The notes beneath the pieces were generated by a model. It made no database searches. It had not been told where the DNA came from and was given only the letters and a program-made list of their open reading frames with translations. From assembly GCF_030272615.1 (NCBI RefSeq), contig NC_081410.1, positions 192,281,619-192,345,618 on the forward strand: a stretch of DNA of 64,000 nt. Reading direction: 5' to 3'. The translations under genes were made by a program, and so were the position numbers. Shown here piece by piece: positions 19,588 through 32,699 of the stretch. Source of the stretch: Cryptomeria japonica. Taxonomy: Eukaryota; Streptophyta; Pinopsida; Cupressales; Cupressaceae. Each line of letters starts with the position of its first letter. The first letter of the stretch is position 1.

Positions 19588-20530
19588 GAGTATGGTGCAG
19601 GAGCAACTAGTTTTGAGTACCCAGTTTTGAGTCTAGTTTCTTCATTTTGGTGTGTTTGTTCATAGGTTGGTTTGGAGTGGTGAATAATAATCTTCTTTTA
19701 GGTCTTAATATGTTTTTGTAATGCTTTGGTAGGTTGAAAGTCCTTAAGACAGTGCATTTGCTCAATTTTGGCTTATAAGCCCTTGTAAGCCTAAAATGAC
19801 AAAATCTTACATTTTGATGAAAAATGCCTTGAATAGCCTTGTTTAGCATTGGTACATATCAATTTAATGGTTTTTATTCATCTTAGATGGTTTGGAGGAG
19901 ACAATCAAGCATGTAAGGCAAAAATGCACCTTTTTGGCAAAAGTTGTCAAGGTTGCTTGACAACTTTTTGCAACGTTGAGCAACTTTTTGCATTTTTGAG
20001 CAAAGGGTTGGTTAGGGAACTGATGGAGAGTTAGTTAGGACACAAATAGAATATAAAATCCCTAAGAATGGATGTAACAAGGTTGTTTAACTCCTGGAGT
20101 TGATTGGAATACATTTTGTGACCATTTTTGAAGTTTTACATTACAACTTTTGAAGAATTAGGGCAACAATCTGCACTAAATGGATTGATTGCATTACTAT
20201 ACTTTGTTTTTTTTATTTCTACATGTTCTTGTAGTGCTCAAGAATAAATTTAATTAGTTTATTTGTAGGTTTGAATTGAGTTTCCAATTTTGTAAGCTCT
20301 CGGCTTGAGTAAGGGTTTGAGAGGCTCAGACATGGTTCCCGCTTGAAGTCCTTTGAGTTCTCCTCTATAACCCTTGGGACTCAAGCCATGAAACATTTTT
20401 ATAGTGTAAATATCTTTTATTTTCTTTTGGATTTCATTGAGAGGCCAATGAGCATCATTTCCTAGGTGAGCTCAATCATAGCCCAGTTAGGAAATGAATG
20501 AGATTATGCAAGTGTTTGCAAGAATGAGTA
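19588..20530 (+). repeat. Probable 3' LTR of the chromovirus (end not defined)
   Basis: Directly after the pol stop comes a short purine-rich stretch (gtgggagagta) and TGGTGCAGGAGCAAC, the usual form of a Gypsy LTR start. An internal TATAAAA lies at about 20,053. I could not find the 3' end or a target duplication. The 5' partner, if present, should lie left of about 300 or outside the window. Confidence 0.45.
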
Positions 20531-21360
20531 GGGTTGGAGTTGCATAGTGTTTTGGATGAACAAGTTATGTGTGGCAGATCAAGGAAGACACCTAACCCTT
20601 GGAAAAAGACCAAAACAAGCCCAAAACCACCTAAAATAAGCATTTCTTGGGTTCTATACCTGTATGGTCAGACTAAGATTCCTAAATTTAGAAGTTGGAA
20701 AGTAATTCCAAAAGGGTATCCTGATCAGAAAAGAGTTTGTCTGGGTCTTTGGAGAAATTGGGATAAAATCCACAAAAACCGGTTAGGTAGGGCTAATTAG
20801 GGCTCTAGGGATACTAGGCCTAGAAAATAGGAAAAGGAAGGAGCGATGGGAAAAAGAATGAAACCCTCACTCAAAACCAATTGATTTACCTTGAAAAACT
20901 TCCCAAGTACCTACTACAACCTTTGCAAGAACTTGTTAGTAGTTTTAGAGTGTAAGGTTGGATTTACCTTGGTGAATCTCAACCATGCTTGAGCAACAAG
21001 TGAGCACACCTAGATTGGGAGCACTCCTAGAGAGCTTAGGTGTCTGACTTGATTAGAAGACAATATGAACAAAGTATGAAGCCCACAAGGATAACATCTA
21101 ACTACCCTTAAGAAAGGAAATAGCTCTTTTTGAGTAACCTCCCCATCAATATGTATCATGGGAACCAATGATCTACAAGACCATTTGCCAATCCACTCTT
21201 GTGATTCAAATTATTCCCACAAAAAAATCATACATGAAGAGAAAAAACATGCAATCTGTCTAGTATAAATTACTAGTGAACTCGTATTTGAACTTCTAAA
21301 TGAGTGCATGTCACTCTATCCTATAGCTATACAACAATCTTGATATTTTTCAATGTTAGA
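20531..21360. other. No gene recognised
   Basis: Moderately AT-rich DNA with only short frames. It may be the rest of the chromovirus LTR and its old flank. A run around 20,990-21,050 repeats short words (gagcac, cctaga, gcttagg) but shows no clear tandem unit. Confidence 0.4.
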
Positions 21361-23640
21361 TTAACTAATCAACCAAAAAGATCTATGAACCATAGATGTA
21401 CTTGCATTACCTGGTCCCATCATAGAGTTACACCATTGCGTAATTGTTGTTGCATCTATCAACTCAACACCACCTTTGTACTTCAATTCTTCTCTAGATA
21501 GGACTCTTTTTATGCATGCTCCTACACCATTGTGCTCTCCCTTTTCATGTCTAGCCTTGGTGAAATTCCAAAAATGTTGTACACCACTTGTCACATGCAT
21601 CCTAGTCAACCAATAGAACATCCTTGCATTCTTGAAATGTGAGGTGCAATTATCTTACCATATTGTGTTAGTTGTATCTTATGTTTATTTCCCTTAAATT
21701 ATCATAGAAAAGTTGAAAGCATCCTTGCACAAACCCTGACAAATCAATACGATCGTCACTTATGTAGAAGTGATACTCTCTTAAAACCTTTATATCCTCC
21801 TTTGTGCTATCATGTACATGCATGAATATTGTGTACAAAAATAGTAAGTTGTATAAAATGGTATTACATAGGTTGCACTTCAATTTGAGGTTGTAGTGTA
21901 TAATTCTTAGCAAAATCAATGATAGAGACAATGGTACTAGGAGGAAATGTGTCCTTACATAACTTGAATTTCTCATCTTACTACTGAGCTCTATGTGTAT
22001 GCATTATGTACTCATATACTAGTTTATACTCTTGAAACATTTTCATAAATTCAGCTACACATATATCATTTTTCACTAACTCACATCTCTTTAGTTCTTT
22101 TGCATATTTAACCCCATATGTGACTATCCTGTAGTTTCCAAAAGAAACTAGTTTCTTATCAATTTCATGTGTTCTCTCCAAATGTACACATCTTGGTAAA
22201 TGTTGCAAACCACCACATGTAGCACAAGAACCTTTCAAACACATCACCTTATAATAAATGCAACCACCATCTCTTTTACACAACACACTTGAAATAAATT
22301 ATCTCGGTGACTTAAGAGATTCTTTTATACCATATTCTTGCAAAACATCCTTAGTGTGGAAATTATAACATATATGATGATAAATATCATATTGTATGTA
22401 AAATTCAATATGCATCTTACAATAACAGTGGTGCATACATGATTAATCTTAACATAAAAAGGTTTTTCCATTTCAAAAAATCTTTGACTAATGCTTATTT
22501 GAGGAAACTTTCATATAATTTTGTTTGAGTCATATCCAAATAGTGTTTGGCATGTGGCATATGATTTCTAGATTCAATTTGCCTTCTAACAACATCTCTT
22601 TGGTTGGGTGAAACCCTTGTGTTTTCATGCCAAAAAATTTCAATTAATGATCTTAGTGCATCAACAACAACCTTGTCTTTGTCTAGTAGTCTACTCGAGA
22701 ATGCCCAAAGAGAATTACTATTAGGATCCCCTATTTTCTCCCATCTCTCTAATGCTTTACGTAATGTTGTTCTAATTATGTTTAATGACTTACTTATTTT
22801 TCTTATTAAATGATCTTTTTTATTTTCTTGCTCATTATGGTTGATGTAATAACACGTTGAGTAACCTTAGAATCTTTAGTACATGATTTGGTACCAATTT
22901 CTTGATATGCATCAGATAGATTTCTCACAATAGTTCTTTCAATATTATTTTCAGGTGATCTTAAGCCAAGAATTTTCATTGCCTCTCTAAATTTCAATTT
23001 TCTAATCATTTCAACAATTAATTGGCATCTTCCAATTTGATTTAAGCTTTCAAAATAGTGTTACCATGTTCTTTTAACCATTCTTCTACAAGTTTGTACA
23101 TGTAATTTATCAGGCATTGGATTCAAAATATTCTCATCAATGTTAATTACATACTTTGGTTTCCTATGAATAATTCTAGGAGGTGTTAACATTGGTGCAT
23201 TACATGAATTAGGTACATTCATCGCATGAAATTGAGCTGGTGTATGTTCATCATTTAATTGATTATTCATTGTGGTCTCTTCTTCAATTGCATTAGGTTC
23301 ATTTGGTAAATCAAATTGAGTTGGTGCATGTGCATCATTTGATTTATCATTGATTGTGGTCTCCTCTTCAATTGCATTAGGTTCATTTGGTAAATCAAAT
23401 GTAGTTGGTGCATGTTCATCGTTTGTTTGATTGTTGATTGTGATTTCTTCTTAAATTGCATTAGGTTCATTTGGTACATCTAATTGAGATGTTGTAGATG
23501 ACGTACCTTCTTGTTCCATTGTTCTTAGTTCACATAATCTCTTCATACATTGTCTTTGTCTTTCCTTTTTAGCCTCTCATTGTTCAAATGGTCCTCTCTT
23601 GTTCTTTCCCATCGTTAATAACTATTGTCCTAAATAGAAT
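21361..23640 (-). pseudogene. DDE-transposase-like gene, copy 1 (decayed)
   Basis: Fragments in collinear order on the minus strand: N-terminal repeats (23479-23061), a central piece (23009-22806, LSDAYQEIGTKS), a stretch at ~22,640-22,500 matching copy 2's FW-DHT...RDVI...HTKH region, a Cys-rich block (22286-21981, CLKGSCATCGGLQHLPRC), then HFYISDD (21,770), DNCTSHFKNARMFYWL (~21,640) and WNFTKARHEKGEHNGVGACIKR (~21,550). These last three fit an acidic D-D-E-like arrangement. Stops and frame changes, or unrecognised introns, separate the pieces. Copy 2 lies at 60,318-63,400 on the same strand. I recognise the HAKGE.DG.GA.IKR-type signature as recurring in unclassified transposase-like proteins but cannot name the superfamily. 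Confidence 0.65.
23267..23500. repeat. In-frame ~84-bp tandem repeat in transposase-like copy 1
   Basis: Nearly three copies of an ~84-bp unit (aattgcattaggttcattt at about 23,285, 23,370 and 23,454). Being divisible by three it adds about 28 residues each time (NEPNAIEEET...DAHAPTQF) to the protein's N-terminal region. Confidence 0.75.
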
Positions 23641-23804
23641 TATTTTGCACATATATGTTACAAAAAATTATAGAATCAAATCACCATAAAAATGAGTATT
23701 ATCATTATATTTAATAATGAAAACTATTAAACAATCAGAATAACAATGAACAAAACAATTAGAACAATAATTCAATCATTTGAACTCATACAAAGCAAAA
23801 TGTT

Positions 23805-26113
23805 TGTTGACAACAACAATGAAGGAAAACTGAGAGGGGGGAGTGAATTAGTTTTCACTGGATTGAACAAAGTAAGAAAAATCTCAGATTTGATCAACTA
23901 CAACAAGGATAAAGATAAACACAATAACACCAACACACATAACACCAAGTTTTTTGATGTGGAAAACTTGGTTAAGGGAAAAACCATGGTGAAAACCTAC
24001 CCACAACAAGATGATACTCTGCAGTAGTATGTGTAAATATTACAATGGGGAATGTACATGCATTCAGGAACACTACCTAGATCTCACTACTCAAATTACA
24101 ATGACCCAAAATTATCCAACCCTTAGGGAAGGTTCGCTACCTTACAAAGAAATTCAAACTACAATCCGGAATACATGAACTACAAAGATAACATCTACTA
24201 ATGCTTGATGACGGTTCCAGTTAAGCACATTGTCTTCCCTGTAACAATCTCTACTCAATACACCATAAAAAAAGATTAATTCATTTATGCACACATACAC
24301 CACTCTGATAATGTAGAAACAACCACAACACCCAAATTATATGAATATACCACCTATTTATACAATTCATCAACCTTGACTACAAGGTCGGCCAAACCCT
24401 CAACCTTTAATTACAAAATTACATCACACGATACATAGATCAACCACCAGACCAATATAATGACATAGATGACATAGGATAGACCTAAATAAAATCTACA
24501 AAACATGCATCACCACCAAAAATCTCACCAAGATCAACTGCAACACGTTGCACCACCAAAAATACCACATAACACAAAGAATATCATTGGATCAATAAAA
24601 TCACTAATATCATGCACAAGGATCAATGCGGACCTACAAAATAAATAGGACATGATTAGGAAACACCAACAAGCACATTAGAATCATCTATAATAGCTAC
24701 ACTAGTACAACTTAATCAAATCTTCATCATCAACATGCTAACACACAAGAACACTCAACAACAACAATTTGGATTGGAAAGATAGTTTGTAGAGCACTAA
24801 ATCATGTGTTGCTATTTTGGATATGTTGATATGGTTTTGCAATTGATGTCAACACTTGTCAACACTTTTCAACACTTATCAGCACTTGGAGATCTTTGGT
24901 TGTGTTCACCGGCATGTTCAGTGACTTATGCATAGTCACTGGTATTTGGTTCACCGGCAGGTTATATTGTTCATCGGCACTTGGAATGACTTGGAGATTA
25001 CTTGGTTATGCACCGGAAAGCATATCTATTCCAGATCAGCACAACACATCATGAAGATGATTTTTAATTATTGTAAATGCATTGAGCCGACATCATACAT
25101 CACAGATTGATTCATTTGTAATTGATTTCATTGAAATATCCTTAGTGAGCCACCCTACTCATTTGGTCTTAGGTTATGGTATAAATATAAGATCTCATTT
25201 GTGAGATTGATATAGGATTGGGAAAATGTATTGTAATAAGGTTTATGTGAATATAAGAAGAGCTATACATGCAGACATCATTGAAGATTAAAGGAAGGTT
25301 TGAAGAAGGCAAATCAGAGCTAAACCGATACTGAATCCAGCATATGAAGATGCAATTTTGAGTAGTATATTATCATTGGATTTAACCATCCAATTGTAGT
25401 CAGTGTGACTCCCATTTTGTGATTGAGCAGTGAGCTTTAAGAAGTTGGCCTTTCTGCATGTGCAGACTCCATATTGTACACACATACTATCTACAGTAGT
25501 ATCATCTGATTGTGGGTAAGGTTTCCCACCATGGTTTTCCCCTTACAGGGTTTCCATGGACAGATATTTGTGTTATGTGTTGTGGATGTTATTGTCTTTC
25601 TGTTTCATGCATTAATCTTTATCGGCACTACAATTAACTGATAAAATTGTCTACCGATATAAATTTTGGTTTACCGGTATTAAGCATTAAGTTTGGTTAA
25701 GTTGGTTTTGGTTTGAATTTATTGGACAACTGATTCACCCCTCGCCCCTCTTAGTTGTCTCTGGGACCTAACATCATGAACCATCTAAAATGAAGATACA
25801 CATGAACATCCATTTCCAACCAAAGATATGATCATACCAAAGCACAATAGATCAAATACCAAACTTTTCCACACTAAACACATAAGAATAGTCTTCATAT
25901 CGGAATCCACAACTCAACCAAATCACCATATAGCATCATGGAATCAAATAAATAATGATATATTTCTAGTTGATTCAACATCCCAAATAGATAAACCAAT
26001 GAGACCAACTCACTGCAATCACCAGATCATAAACAACTCTCTATAACACCAAAACACAGGAATATGTTAACATCAATGACAACAACATATCCTAGCAGCG
26101 GCAATGTCCAACA
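23805..26113 (-). mobile_element. Solo LTR (Copia-like), carrying a second solo LTR
   Basis: TGTTGACAAC...GTCCAACA flanked by a perfect 5-bp duplication ATGTT (23800-23804 and 26114-26118). Removing the inner insertion leaves about 1337 bp. Minus orientation is inferred from the left end (gagaggggggagtgaatta, the complement of the ...TTCACCCCCC...CA end seen in related Copia LTRs) and from a motif ttaagggaaaaaccatggtg shared with the LTRs at 27,633 and 33,877. No coding sequence or second LTR exists, so it arose by LTR-LTR recombination. Confidence 0.8.
24807..25773 (+). mobile_element. Solo LTR (Copia-like) nested in the previous one, 967 bp
   Basis: TGTTGCTATT...GGGACCTAACA with a perfect duplication TCATG on both sides (24802-24806 and 25774-25778). 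The right end carries caccatggttttcccc and gattcacccctcgcccctc, typical of the 3' part of these plant Copia LTRs, giving plus orientation. It postdates the LTR it interrupts. Confidence 0.85.
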
Positions 26114-26118
26114 ATGTT

Positions 26119-26385
26119 CACTTACTTTGACATAAAATTATCATAGAATTGCAGAATTAGTTGCGGTGGGGCCTTCAATGAGTTCCAAAATTCTTTTTGT
26201 GGTCGTTGAAGTTGTTGACCAAATAAAACTATGTGAAAAAAATGCATATGAGTTACTTTTAGTTAACCGGTTCGTGTATTTAGTCCCTAAAAATTCCCCA
26301 ACAAACCAACGTTCATAGTTCAAATAACCCTTATGCACTTCTTATGTTAAAAAATTGTATGGGTTACTTAGAAAGGGTGAAGGAA

Positions 26386-26389
<4 letters not shown>
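26119..26389. other. No gene recognised
   Basis: Unassigned flank between the solo LTR and the GA tract. Only short frames are present. Confidence 0.4.
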
Positions 26390-26446
<57 letters not shown>

Positions 26447-26805
26447 GGGGTTAGGGAGGGAAGGAGAGGGAGAGAGAGAGAGGATGGGAAAGGAAGGGAG
26501 ATAGAGGGGGGAGGCAGAGATAAAGAGTGGGGATGGAGGGAGAGGGAGAGAGAGAGATAGAGATAGAGATAGAGAGAGAGAGAGGATGGGAAATGAAGGG
26601 AGATAGAGGGGGGAGGAAGAGAGAAAGAGTGGAGAGAGAGAGAGGGATGGGAAAGGGAGGGACATAGAGGGGGAGGGAGGGAGAGAGAGAGATGGAGGGA
26701 GAGAGAGAGAGAGAGATAGGGGGAGAGGAAAATAGAGTTGGGGAGGGAGGGGGAGGGAGAGGGAGAGGGAGAGAGAGAGAGAGGATGGGAAAAGAAGGGT
26801 TGTAT
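26390..26805. repeat. GA-rich microsatellite tract
   Basis: About 400 bp of almost pure purine (GA)n with ggaggga interruptions and recurring blocks (gatgggaaa.gaagggagatagagggggga). It directly abuts the palindromic satellite at 26,812. Long Ser/Leu/Pro frames on the opposite strand are low-complexity artefacts. Confidence 0.95.
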
Positions 26806-26811
26806 TGTGTT

Positions 26812-27627
26812 GTTAGGGGTCATGTGGGGTCCTAATCAAGACACATATGAGTTAAGACACCATATGACCCCTTAGGACACCATACAACCCCTTAGGACAT
26901 CATATGGTCCTAAGGGGTCATTTGGTGTGCTATAGAGTCATATGGTGCCATTAAGGTTCATGTGGGGTCCTAATGGGGTCATACTTGTGTTAGGACACCA
27001 TATGACCCCTTAGGACACCATACAACCCCTTAGGACACCATACAACCCCTTATGACATCATATGGTCATAAGGGGTAATTTGGTGTGTTAATGGGTTATA
27101 TGGTGGCCTTAAGGGTCATTTGGGATCCTAACACATGTGTGGCCCCATTAGGACCACACATGATCCCTAATGATGTCGTATGACCCCTTAGGACATAATA
27201 TGCTTCTAAGGAGTCATATATTATGCTAAAGGGCCATATGGTGTCGTTACAACACCATATGATGTGCTAAGGGTTCATATGGTGTCATATCACCCTAGAG
27301 CCACACATGTGGGGTCATATGGTGTGCTAAGGGGTCATATGGTGTCGTTAGCGATCACGTGGGGTCCTAATGATGCCACACATGTTACAACACCATATGA
27401 CCCCTTAGGACATCGTATGACCCCTTAATACATCATATGCTCCTAAGGGGTCATATGGTGTACTAAGGGGGCATCTGGTGTCATTAGGGGTCATGCTACA
27501 TCCTAAGGGGCCACATATGTGTTAGAAAACCATATGAACCCTTATCACACCATAGGACCCCTTAAGACATCATATGCACCAAAGGGATCATGCCGTGTGC
27601 TAAGGGGTCACAAGATGTCGTTAGGGG
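26812..27627. repeat. Palindromic satellite, left part
   Basis: Degenerate tandem array of modules ggggtcatatggtg / caccatatgacccc, which are reverse complements of each other, spaced by cacacatgtgtta-type blocks. Example: CACCATATGACCCC, CTTAGGAC, loop ATCATATG, then the complementary arm. It continues at 34,723 after the Copia-like insertion. Confidence 0.9.
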
Positions 27628-27632
27628 TCATG
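27628..27632. repeat. Target site duplication (left), TCATG
   Basis: TCATG inside a satellite module (ggggTCATG), matched at 34718-34722. The array reads continuously across the two when the element is removed. Confidence 0.9.
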
Positions 27633-28748
27633 TGATAGACTTATAAAGGACTAAGAAGGGGGGTGAATCAGTGATAGCAAAAACAAGAACACTAATCCTA
27701 GACTGGTAAAAACATTTAACTAGTTTAATTAAGACTTTGCATACAATCCAAAGTGTTATAAAAGCATTCACAACAATCAAAACATCCACCACAACACAAG
27801 TAATTATACGTGGAAAACCCAACTAGGAAAAACCATGGTGAGATGGAACTCACAAGTTAACTATCTGCAGAAATAGGTAACTGACCAGTTAAGGTCTACA
27901 AAATGATCTTTTAGGAGCAAATCCTGTTAAAGGTCCCAAGACCTGTTAGGAGCTATACTCGGTTACAGGTAACCTTAGTGGAGGATTTAGATCCAACTTA
28001 ATGAATCACCTTATTAGAGGATATGTAGAATGAATCTTGTTAGAGCTTACTCGATTAGGGGATTTAACTATTGTAGTGACTAGAAAACAATAGGTGGTAT
28101 GATCTAGGAATAGCACATTCTTCTTGTTTAGATCCTTTTCTACTCACTCAATACTACATCACTAACATAATTTGTAGCTCCTTCAAAAAATCACATCAAC
28201 TCTAACTCATAACATCACTTGCATCTCCTATATGAAAATAACTCATCACAATGTCTTTTTATAGACATTCGATTACATGTCGGCTCAAGAACCTCAACAT
28301 AATTTCCTAGGTTCAGTGAATATGGACAATCTTCCTTAACACATCACAAATTACCACCAAAAATGTTGGTTGGTGGTAACACATCACAACCGGTTTGAAC
28401 ACCAATACCAATTTAGTGTTGACCACATCAAACTAATATATCAATTGTCTCCATGTGCCTCCTTGTCTCTCTTTGCCACATCTCGAAACTGGTAACAGTG
28501 GAATTGACTAAAACCGATTGTCTTAATTGCATATACCGGTTCTCTACATATACCAGTTTAGACACCTTCATATCAGTTAGACTTACTCTATACATATGAT
28601 ACTAGTTTACAATATAAATACTTAAGAGTAGTACTAGATTAACTTAGCTAAGATTACTATGATAATATGAACATATGTGTGTGTGTATGTGTGCCATCAA
28701 TGACAACACATAAAGTCATCCAATACAAAAATCATCATCAAGCCAACA
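27633..28748 (-). repeat. 3' LTR of the non-autonomous Copia-like element (1116 bp)
   Basis: Plus-strand TGATAGACTTATAAAGG...AAGCCAACA. It includes a block (28,430-28,700) absent from the other LTR, with several short accggt/cggtta words and a (gt)n run. Confidence 0.9.
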
Positions 28749-28760
28749 TTCTCCCCCTTT
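28749..28760 (-). other. Polypurine tract
   Basis: Element-sense AAAGGGGGAGAA immediately before the TGTTGGC start of the 3' LTR, the plus-strand primer of reverse transcription. Confidence 0.85.
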
Positions 28761-29273
28761 GGAATTGACGACAACACTTAGGAATTTGTTTTGATAACTA
28801 AGTGTGCTTACAAAAATGTACAGACTCCCCCTTAATAGTACATACAAAATTTTCACATCGATTTTTACTCCCCCTTTGACAACAATGCCAAATTTGAAAA
28901 GGAAAATACATATATTACATCAAAATTTGTCATCAAAAAATGTATATCTATAAATATAAGAGTTTTTAAGTCTTTACAATGTAATTCTTGAGAAGATGTC
29001 ATGGAAATGAATCTTCAACTATTCAAGGTCATTATCCCATGTTTCTAACAATGTCTCAATGATCTCAACATTTGTCAAAATTTGTCCAACAAATTCTTCC
29101 ATAGCATCAACAATGCTCATCTTTGGGGTAGCCAAAATTGAATCAAAATCCTTTTATGCTCTTTGTAGGATTTCAACTTTTGGAATCAACTAGTTCTTTA
29201 GTTCTTTCAAAGATCTGATCCACTTCACCTATTCAAAATCATAAAATTCTAATAGATGCTGCAAAGCATCGAC

Positions 29274-32040
29274 TTATTTGCCAAAATTTAAAGTGGAATC
29301 CTGTACTGGTATATATGCATCACTTATCCTCTCAAGTTTCTTCTCTGCATCTTCTTGCTTTTTCCAAAATTTTATCACTGTTAAAGCAATCTTTCCTTTA
29401 TCAATTTCTAGAATTAGTTGCTCTCCCCTTTTCTTCCTATAATCTTTTTCAGCTAAGGCATGAGCTGCCTCTTCAAGTGATTTCAGTTGTTCACTAGCAT
29501 CAGCAACTAACTGTCTAAGCTTAGCACTAGGGGTAGATAAATTACCAGTATCAGTCTCCAATACAAGACTTGATAAAATGTCAACAACAGTCTGAATAGT
29601 CTTTTCTTCTTTTCTCTGCTCTTTCAACCTCTTCTTTTGTGCCTTGGATTGCATAACAATAGAAATCTCCATCAATTCAGATGCACTCAAATTGTCCATA
29701 TCTATAGGACCTTTTATGCTGATTGAGTCATCATCATCATCATCATCATTGGTTTTCTTCTTCTCTTTTTCTTTCCTTTTCATCCATTTTCTCTACAGCC
29801 TTCTCCTCTATTTTCTCTTTCTCTTTCTCTATTTGTTCCTATAGTGTGGTTGTAGTAACCAGTGGCAATTGTTTTTCAACATTGTGTTCCTTTACCGATG
29901 GTGGTTGTATGTCCACACTTTTTTTTTCTGTAGCCAGTGCTTCTTCTTCTTTCTATTCATCAAAAATATCTGGTTGTTGGTCAGTTTCCTTAACCGATCC
30001 AATGTCATTACTGGTTGTATTGACAATATCCTCAATTTCATCAGTTTCATCCATAAAGAATATGACCGGTGGGGAAATTGTGTCATCCTTATTCTTGATA
30101 GGGTAGATAACATATGGCATTATTATTTATTCATTATCTAGCTCTGGTGGAGCTCTAGTCTTAGTCTGATAAGGTTTATCATGATATCCCTTCAATAGCT
30201 CATTCATCCTTTGAATATCTTGTGCAATTTGATGAGTATCATCTTCAACTAGCTGAATCTTCCCGCCCAATATTCTCAGTCTCCTTGTTTTTGAATGAAA
30301 TTGTCCTTTATATTTAACAAGCATTGCTAATAATTCTTCATGAGACAACTCAGGAAAATATTGAGAAAAACTCTATCAATAATCTCTTGGTCCTGATCTA
30401 AAATCAACTTCCATTTATTTTTCAAGAATTAAATATAAAGAATCATAAATGTCCTTTTGAATATCTTGTGGTAACCAGTTATATTGACACGGGTAATTGA
30501 TTACCTCTTGTACCACTTCAAGTTTCTGACCTTCATAAAAAGAATCAAAATTTTCTTTTACATTATCAAATCACTTTCTCCTTAATGTTTTCAGAGTCCT
30601 CTAAAGAACACTCTCTTGCTTGGAAGATGAAACATCAATAGGAGTACTTTGTTTGGAAATTTCTCCTACTGGTTTAGATTTCTTACCAGTCACCTTCATC
30701 TTCTTTGTTTCTTTCACAGTTTCAGTTTCCTCAGATTCTCCTTGCAAGATGAGATGTCTACCTCTTTTCCTCATTGTAGTAGGATTCTTTGTATATACCT
30801 TAGGTACCAATTCCTTCTTGATTTGAATTCTCCTTGTTATTCTTGTACCAGTAGACACAAAAGTTGGTTGGTCTACTTTCTTCTTTTTCTCCTTCATAGT
30901 ACTAGGTTGTGCAGGTGCAATCCTTTCTTGATAAATGCCCAGTCTTTTCTTCTTAGTGTCCTTTGGTGATGCTAAGAGGTTGTTGGCATAACCGATCAAT
31001 AAGTCATAGTTGACTTCATAGCTCATTTCCTCCATTTCATCTTCCCTTGGTTCAACAACTTCCATAAGACATAAATCAATGGTCACAGTGAAACACATGT
31101 CTTTTTCAAACTATTTCACCACTTCATCCGATAGCCTTAATCCCATGCTCATTTTCTTTTGAAAGTCATTGAAATACATGTTCATTGCAACTAGAAATGT
31201 GTTCTTCATAGCCTTTATGCTATTCTTAATTTGGTTTGTCACAGGTATATCCTTAGACCATTGTATATCACCAATTCCTAGAATAAAATTCTGAAAGTAG
31301 AAAAACAAACTGATCAAAAGTTTCCCATATTTAAACTTTTGACTGTTGTCCTTCTTTATTGATTCTAAATTCAGCATCATCTGACTTCACATTGCCTCAC
31401 ACAAATCATAATCTACATTTTCTATCATCATTCGGTAGGCAGAGTGCACGACAGTAGATGGAACACTGTTCATTTGACTGGAATGAAATATCCGGTAGGC
31501 AATAACCATTGTTTCAAACTTGACTTCTTCATCTACAATGTTATTGACAAATATAGCATGACCATCAGCAGTGGTCTTTGTCAACTCAATAACAATCTCC
31601 TTCGAGATTTTCCTTAACTTGGGCACTTCACTGGTTTGGCAGAAACTGGTTACTGCATGAATAGCCTCCTTTGTGATAGTGTGAGACCTATCAAGATACA
31701 TGTTCCCTCTATGTACATGAATGAGGATAATCCTTACATGTTCTTCCTCAAAATCCTCTAGAATATACACCACATTATGAAAACCTTTCTCATGAACCCT
31801 AATATATTCGGGTTTGATCTTCTCGTTATTATCACACAAAGATTTAAGCTGAGAATAGATTTCCAATGACCCTAGATCCTCAATTTTGCAATCTATGTAG
31901 CTTGACAAGTCCCCTTTAATCAAAACACCTTGGGATACTTGAGATAATGCATTTTAAGACTCTATCTTATCCATCCCCATAGACTCCATAGTTTCAGCAG
32001 TGATAAAAAGACTTTCTACTAGTGTAGATGGCGATGCCAT
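29274..32040 (-). pseudogene. Long unknown ORF occupying the place of pol (~920 codons)
   Basis: From MASPSTLVES (ATG at ~32040) one frame runs to about 30,127 with a few stops (e.g. after GMDKIES, after CEAM at 31387, after EVVK at 31111, after ESVL at 30601), then shifts once and continues 30113-29274. Visible parts: a mixed N-terminal domain (SSYIDCKIEDLGSLEIYSQL, SHTITKEAIHAVTSF), a hydrophobic stretch (YGKLLISLFFYFQNFILGIG), a basic, Lys-rich linker (KKRLGIYQERIAP, RKRGRHLIL), and an acidic/coiled-coil C-terminus (MKRKEKEKKKTNDDDDDDD, ASEQLKSLEEAAHALAEKDYRKK). No retroviral enzyme motif is seen. It could be a captured host gene or one of the plant-transposon proteins of unknown role found in non-autonomous elements. 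Confidence 0.7.
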
Positions 32041-32699
32041 TCAAAATAATCTTGATTCACGAGATAAGATTGAACAAAAATACCTTGTTCCCTTCGCATT
32101 GCTAGGGTCTCCGTTTGCTCTCTCGCTTGCACACCTGATTCTCTTTTCTAAGCTTCAAATCTGATTCAACTTTTTAATCGGTAGCACAAATCCATTCTCA
32201 ATCTACTAACAATGCTCTATTTCACTCTGCAAGTGCTCACAAAATGATTCTTCGAATGAAATGAGGGTAAAAATGATAGTGAAACTTCCTTTTATTAACT
32301 TACCTACTACATTTATTACACTACCGATAGGGTAACAAACCCTAATTACCACTTAACAAACTCGCCTATACAGGTAGGCATATCAACCAGTTGGTAATCC
32401 TTAGAAAATCGATTGACTATAATATCAAAATTCTTATTTTACAACTCAAAATGCAAAATTTTCTTACCATACTATCTTCAAGGGGTCTGGAAATGGATTT
32501 ACTGATATGCTCCCTTAGGCTTGTTGAAAATATCAGTTTACTAGTGTAGCATTATCCACACTAGGTGAAGGATTTGATTATTTTGATGGCTTGTCCTCAC
32601 TTTTTTTCTTCCAAACCATATTCATCTTCACTCTGGTTTCTTCAACATCTACTCTATTCTTTCCTTTTCGATCTTCAGAGTGATTTACCTGTTGGTTCT

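Noticed and set aside
19849-20034. 61-codon plus-strand ORF
   Set aside because: Lies in the presumed chromovirus LTR; no recognisable motif.
26342-26823. Long minus-strand frames rich in Ser, Leu and Pro
   Set aside because: Pure translation artefact of the GA/CT microsatellite.
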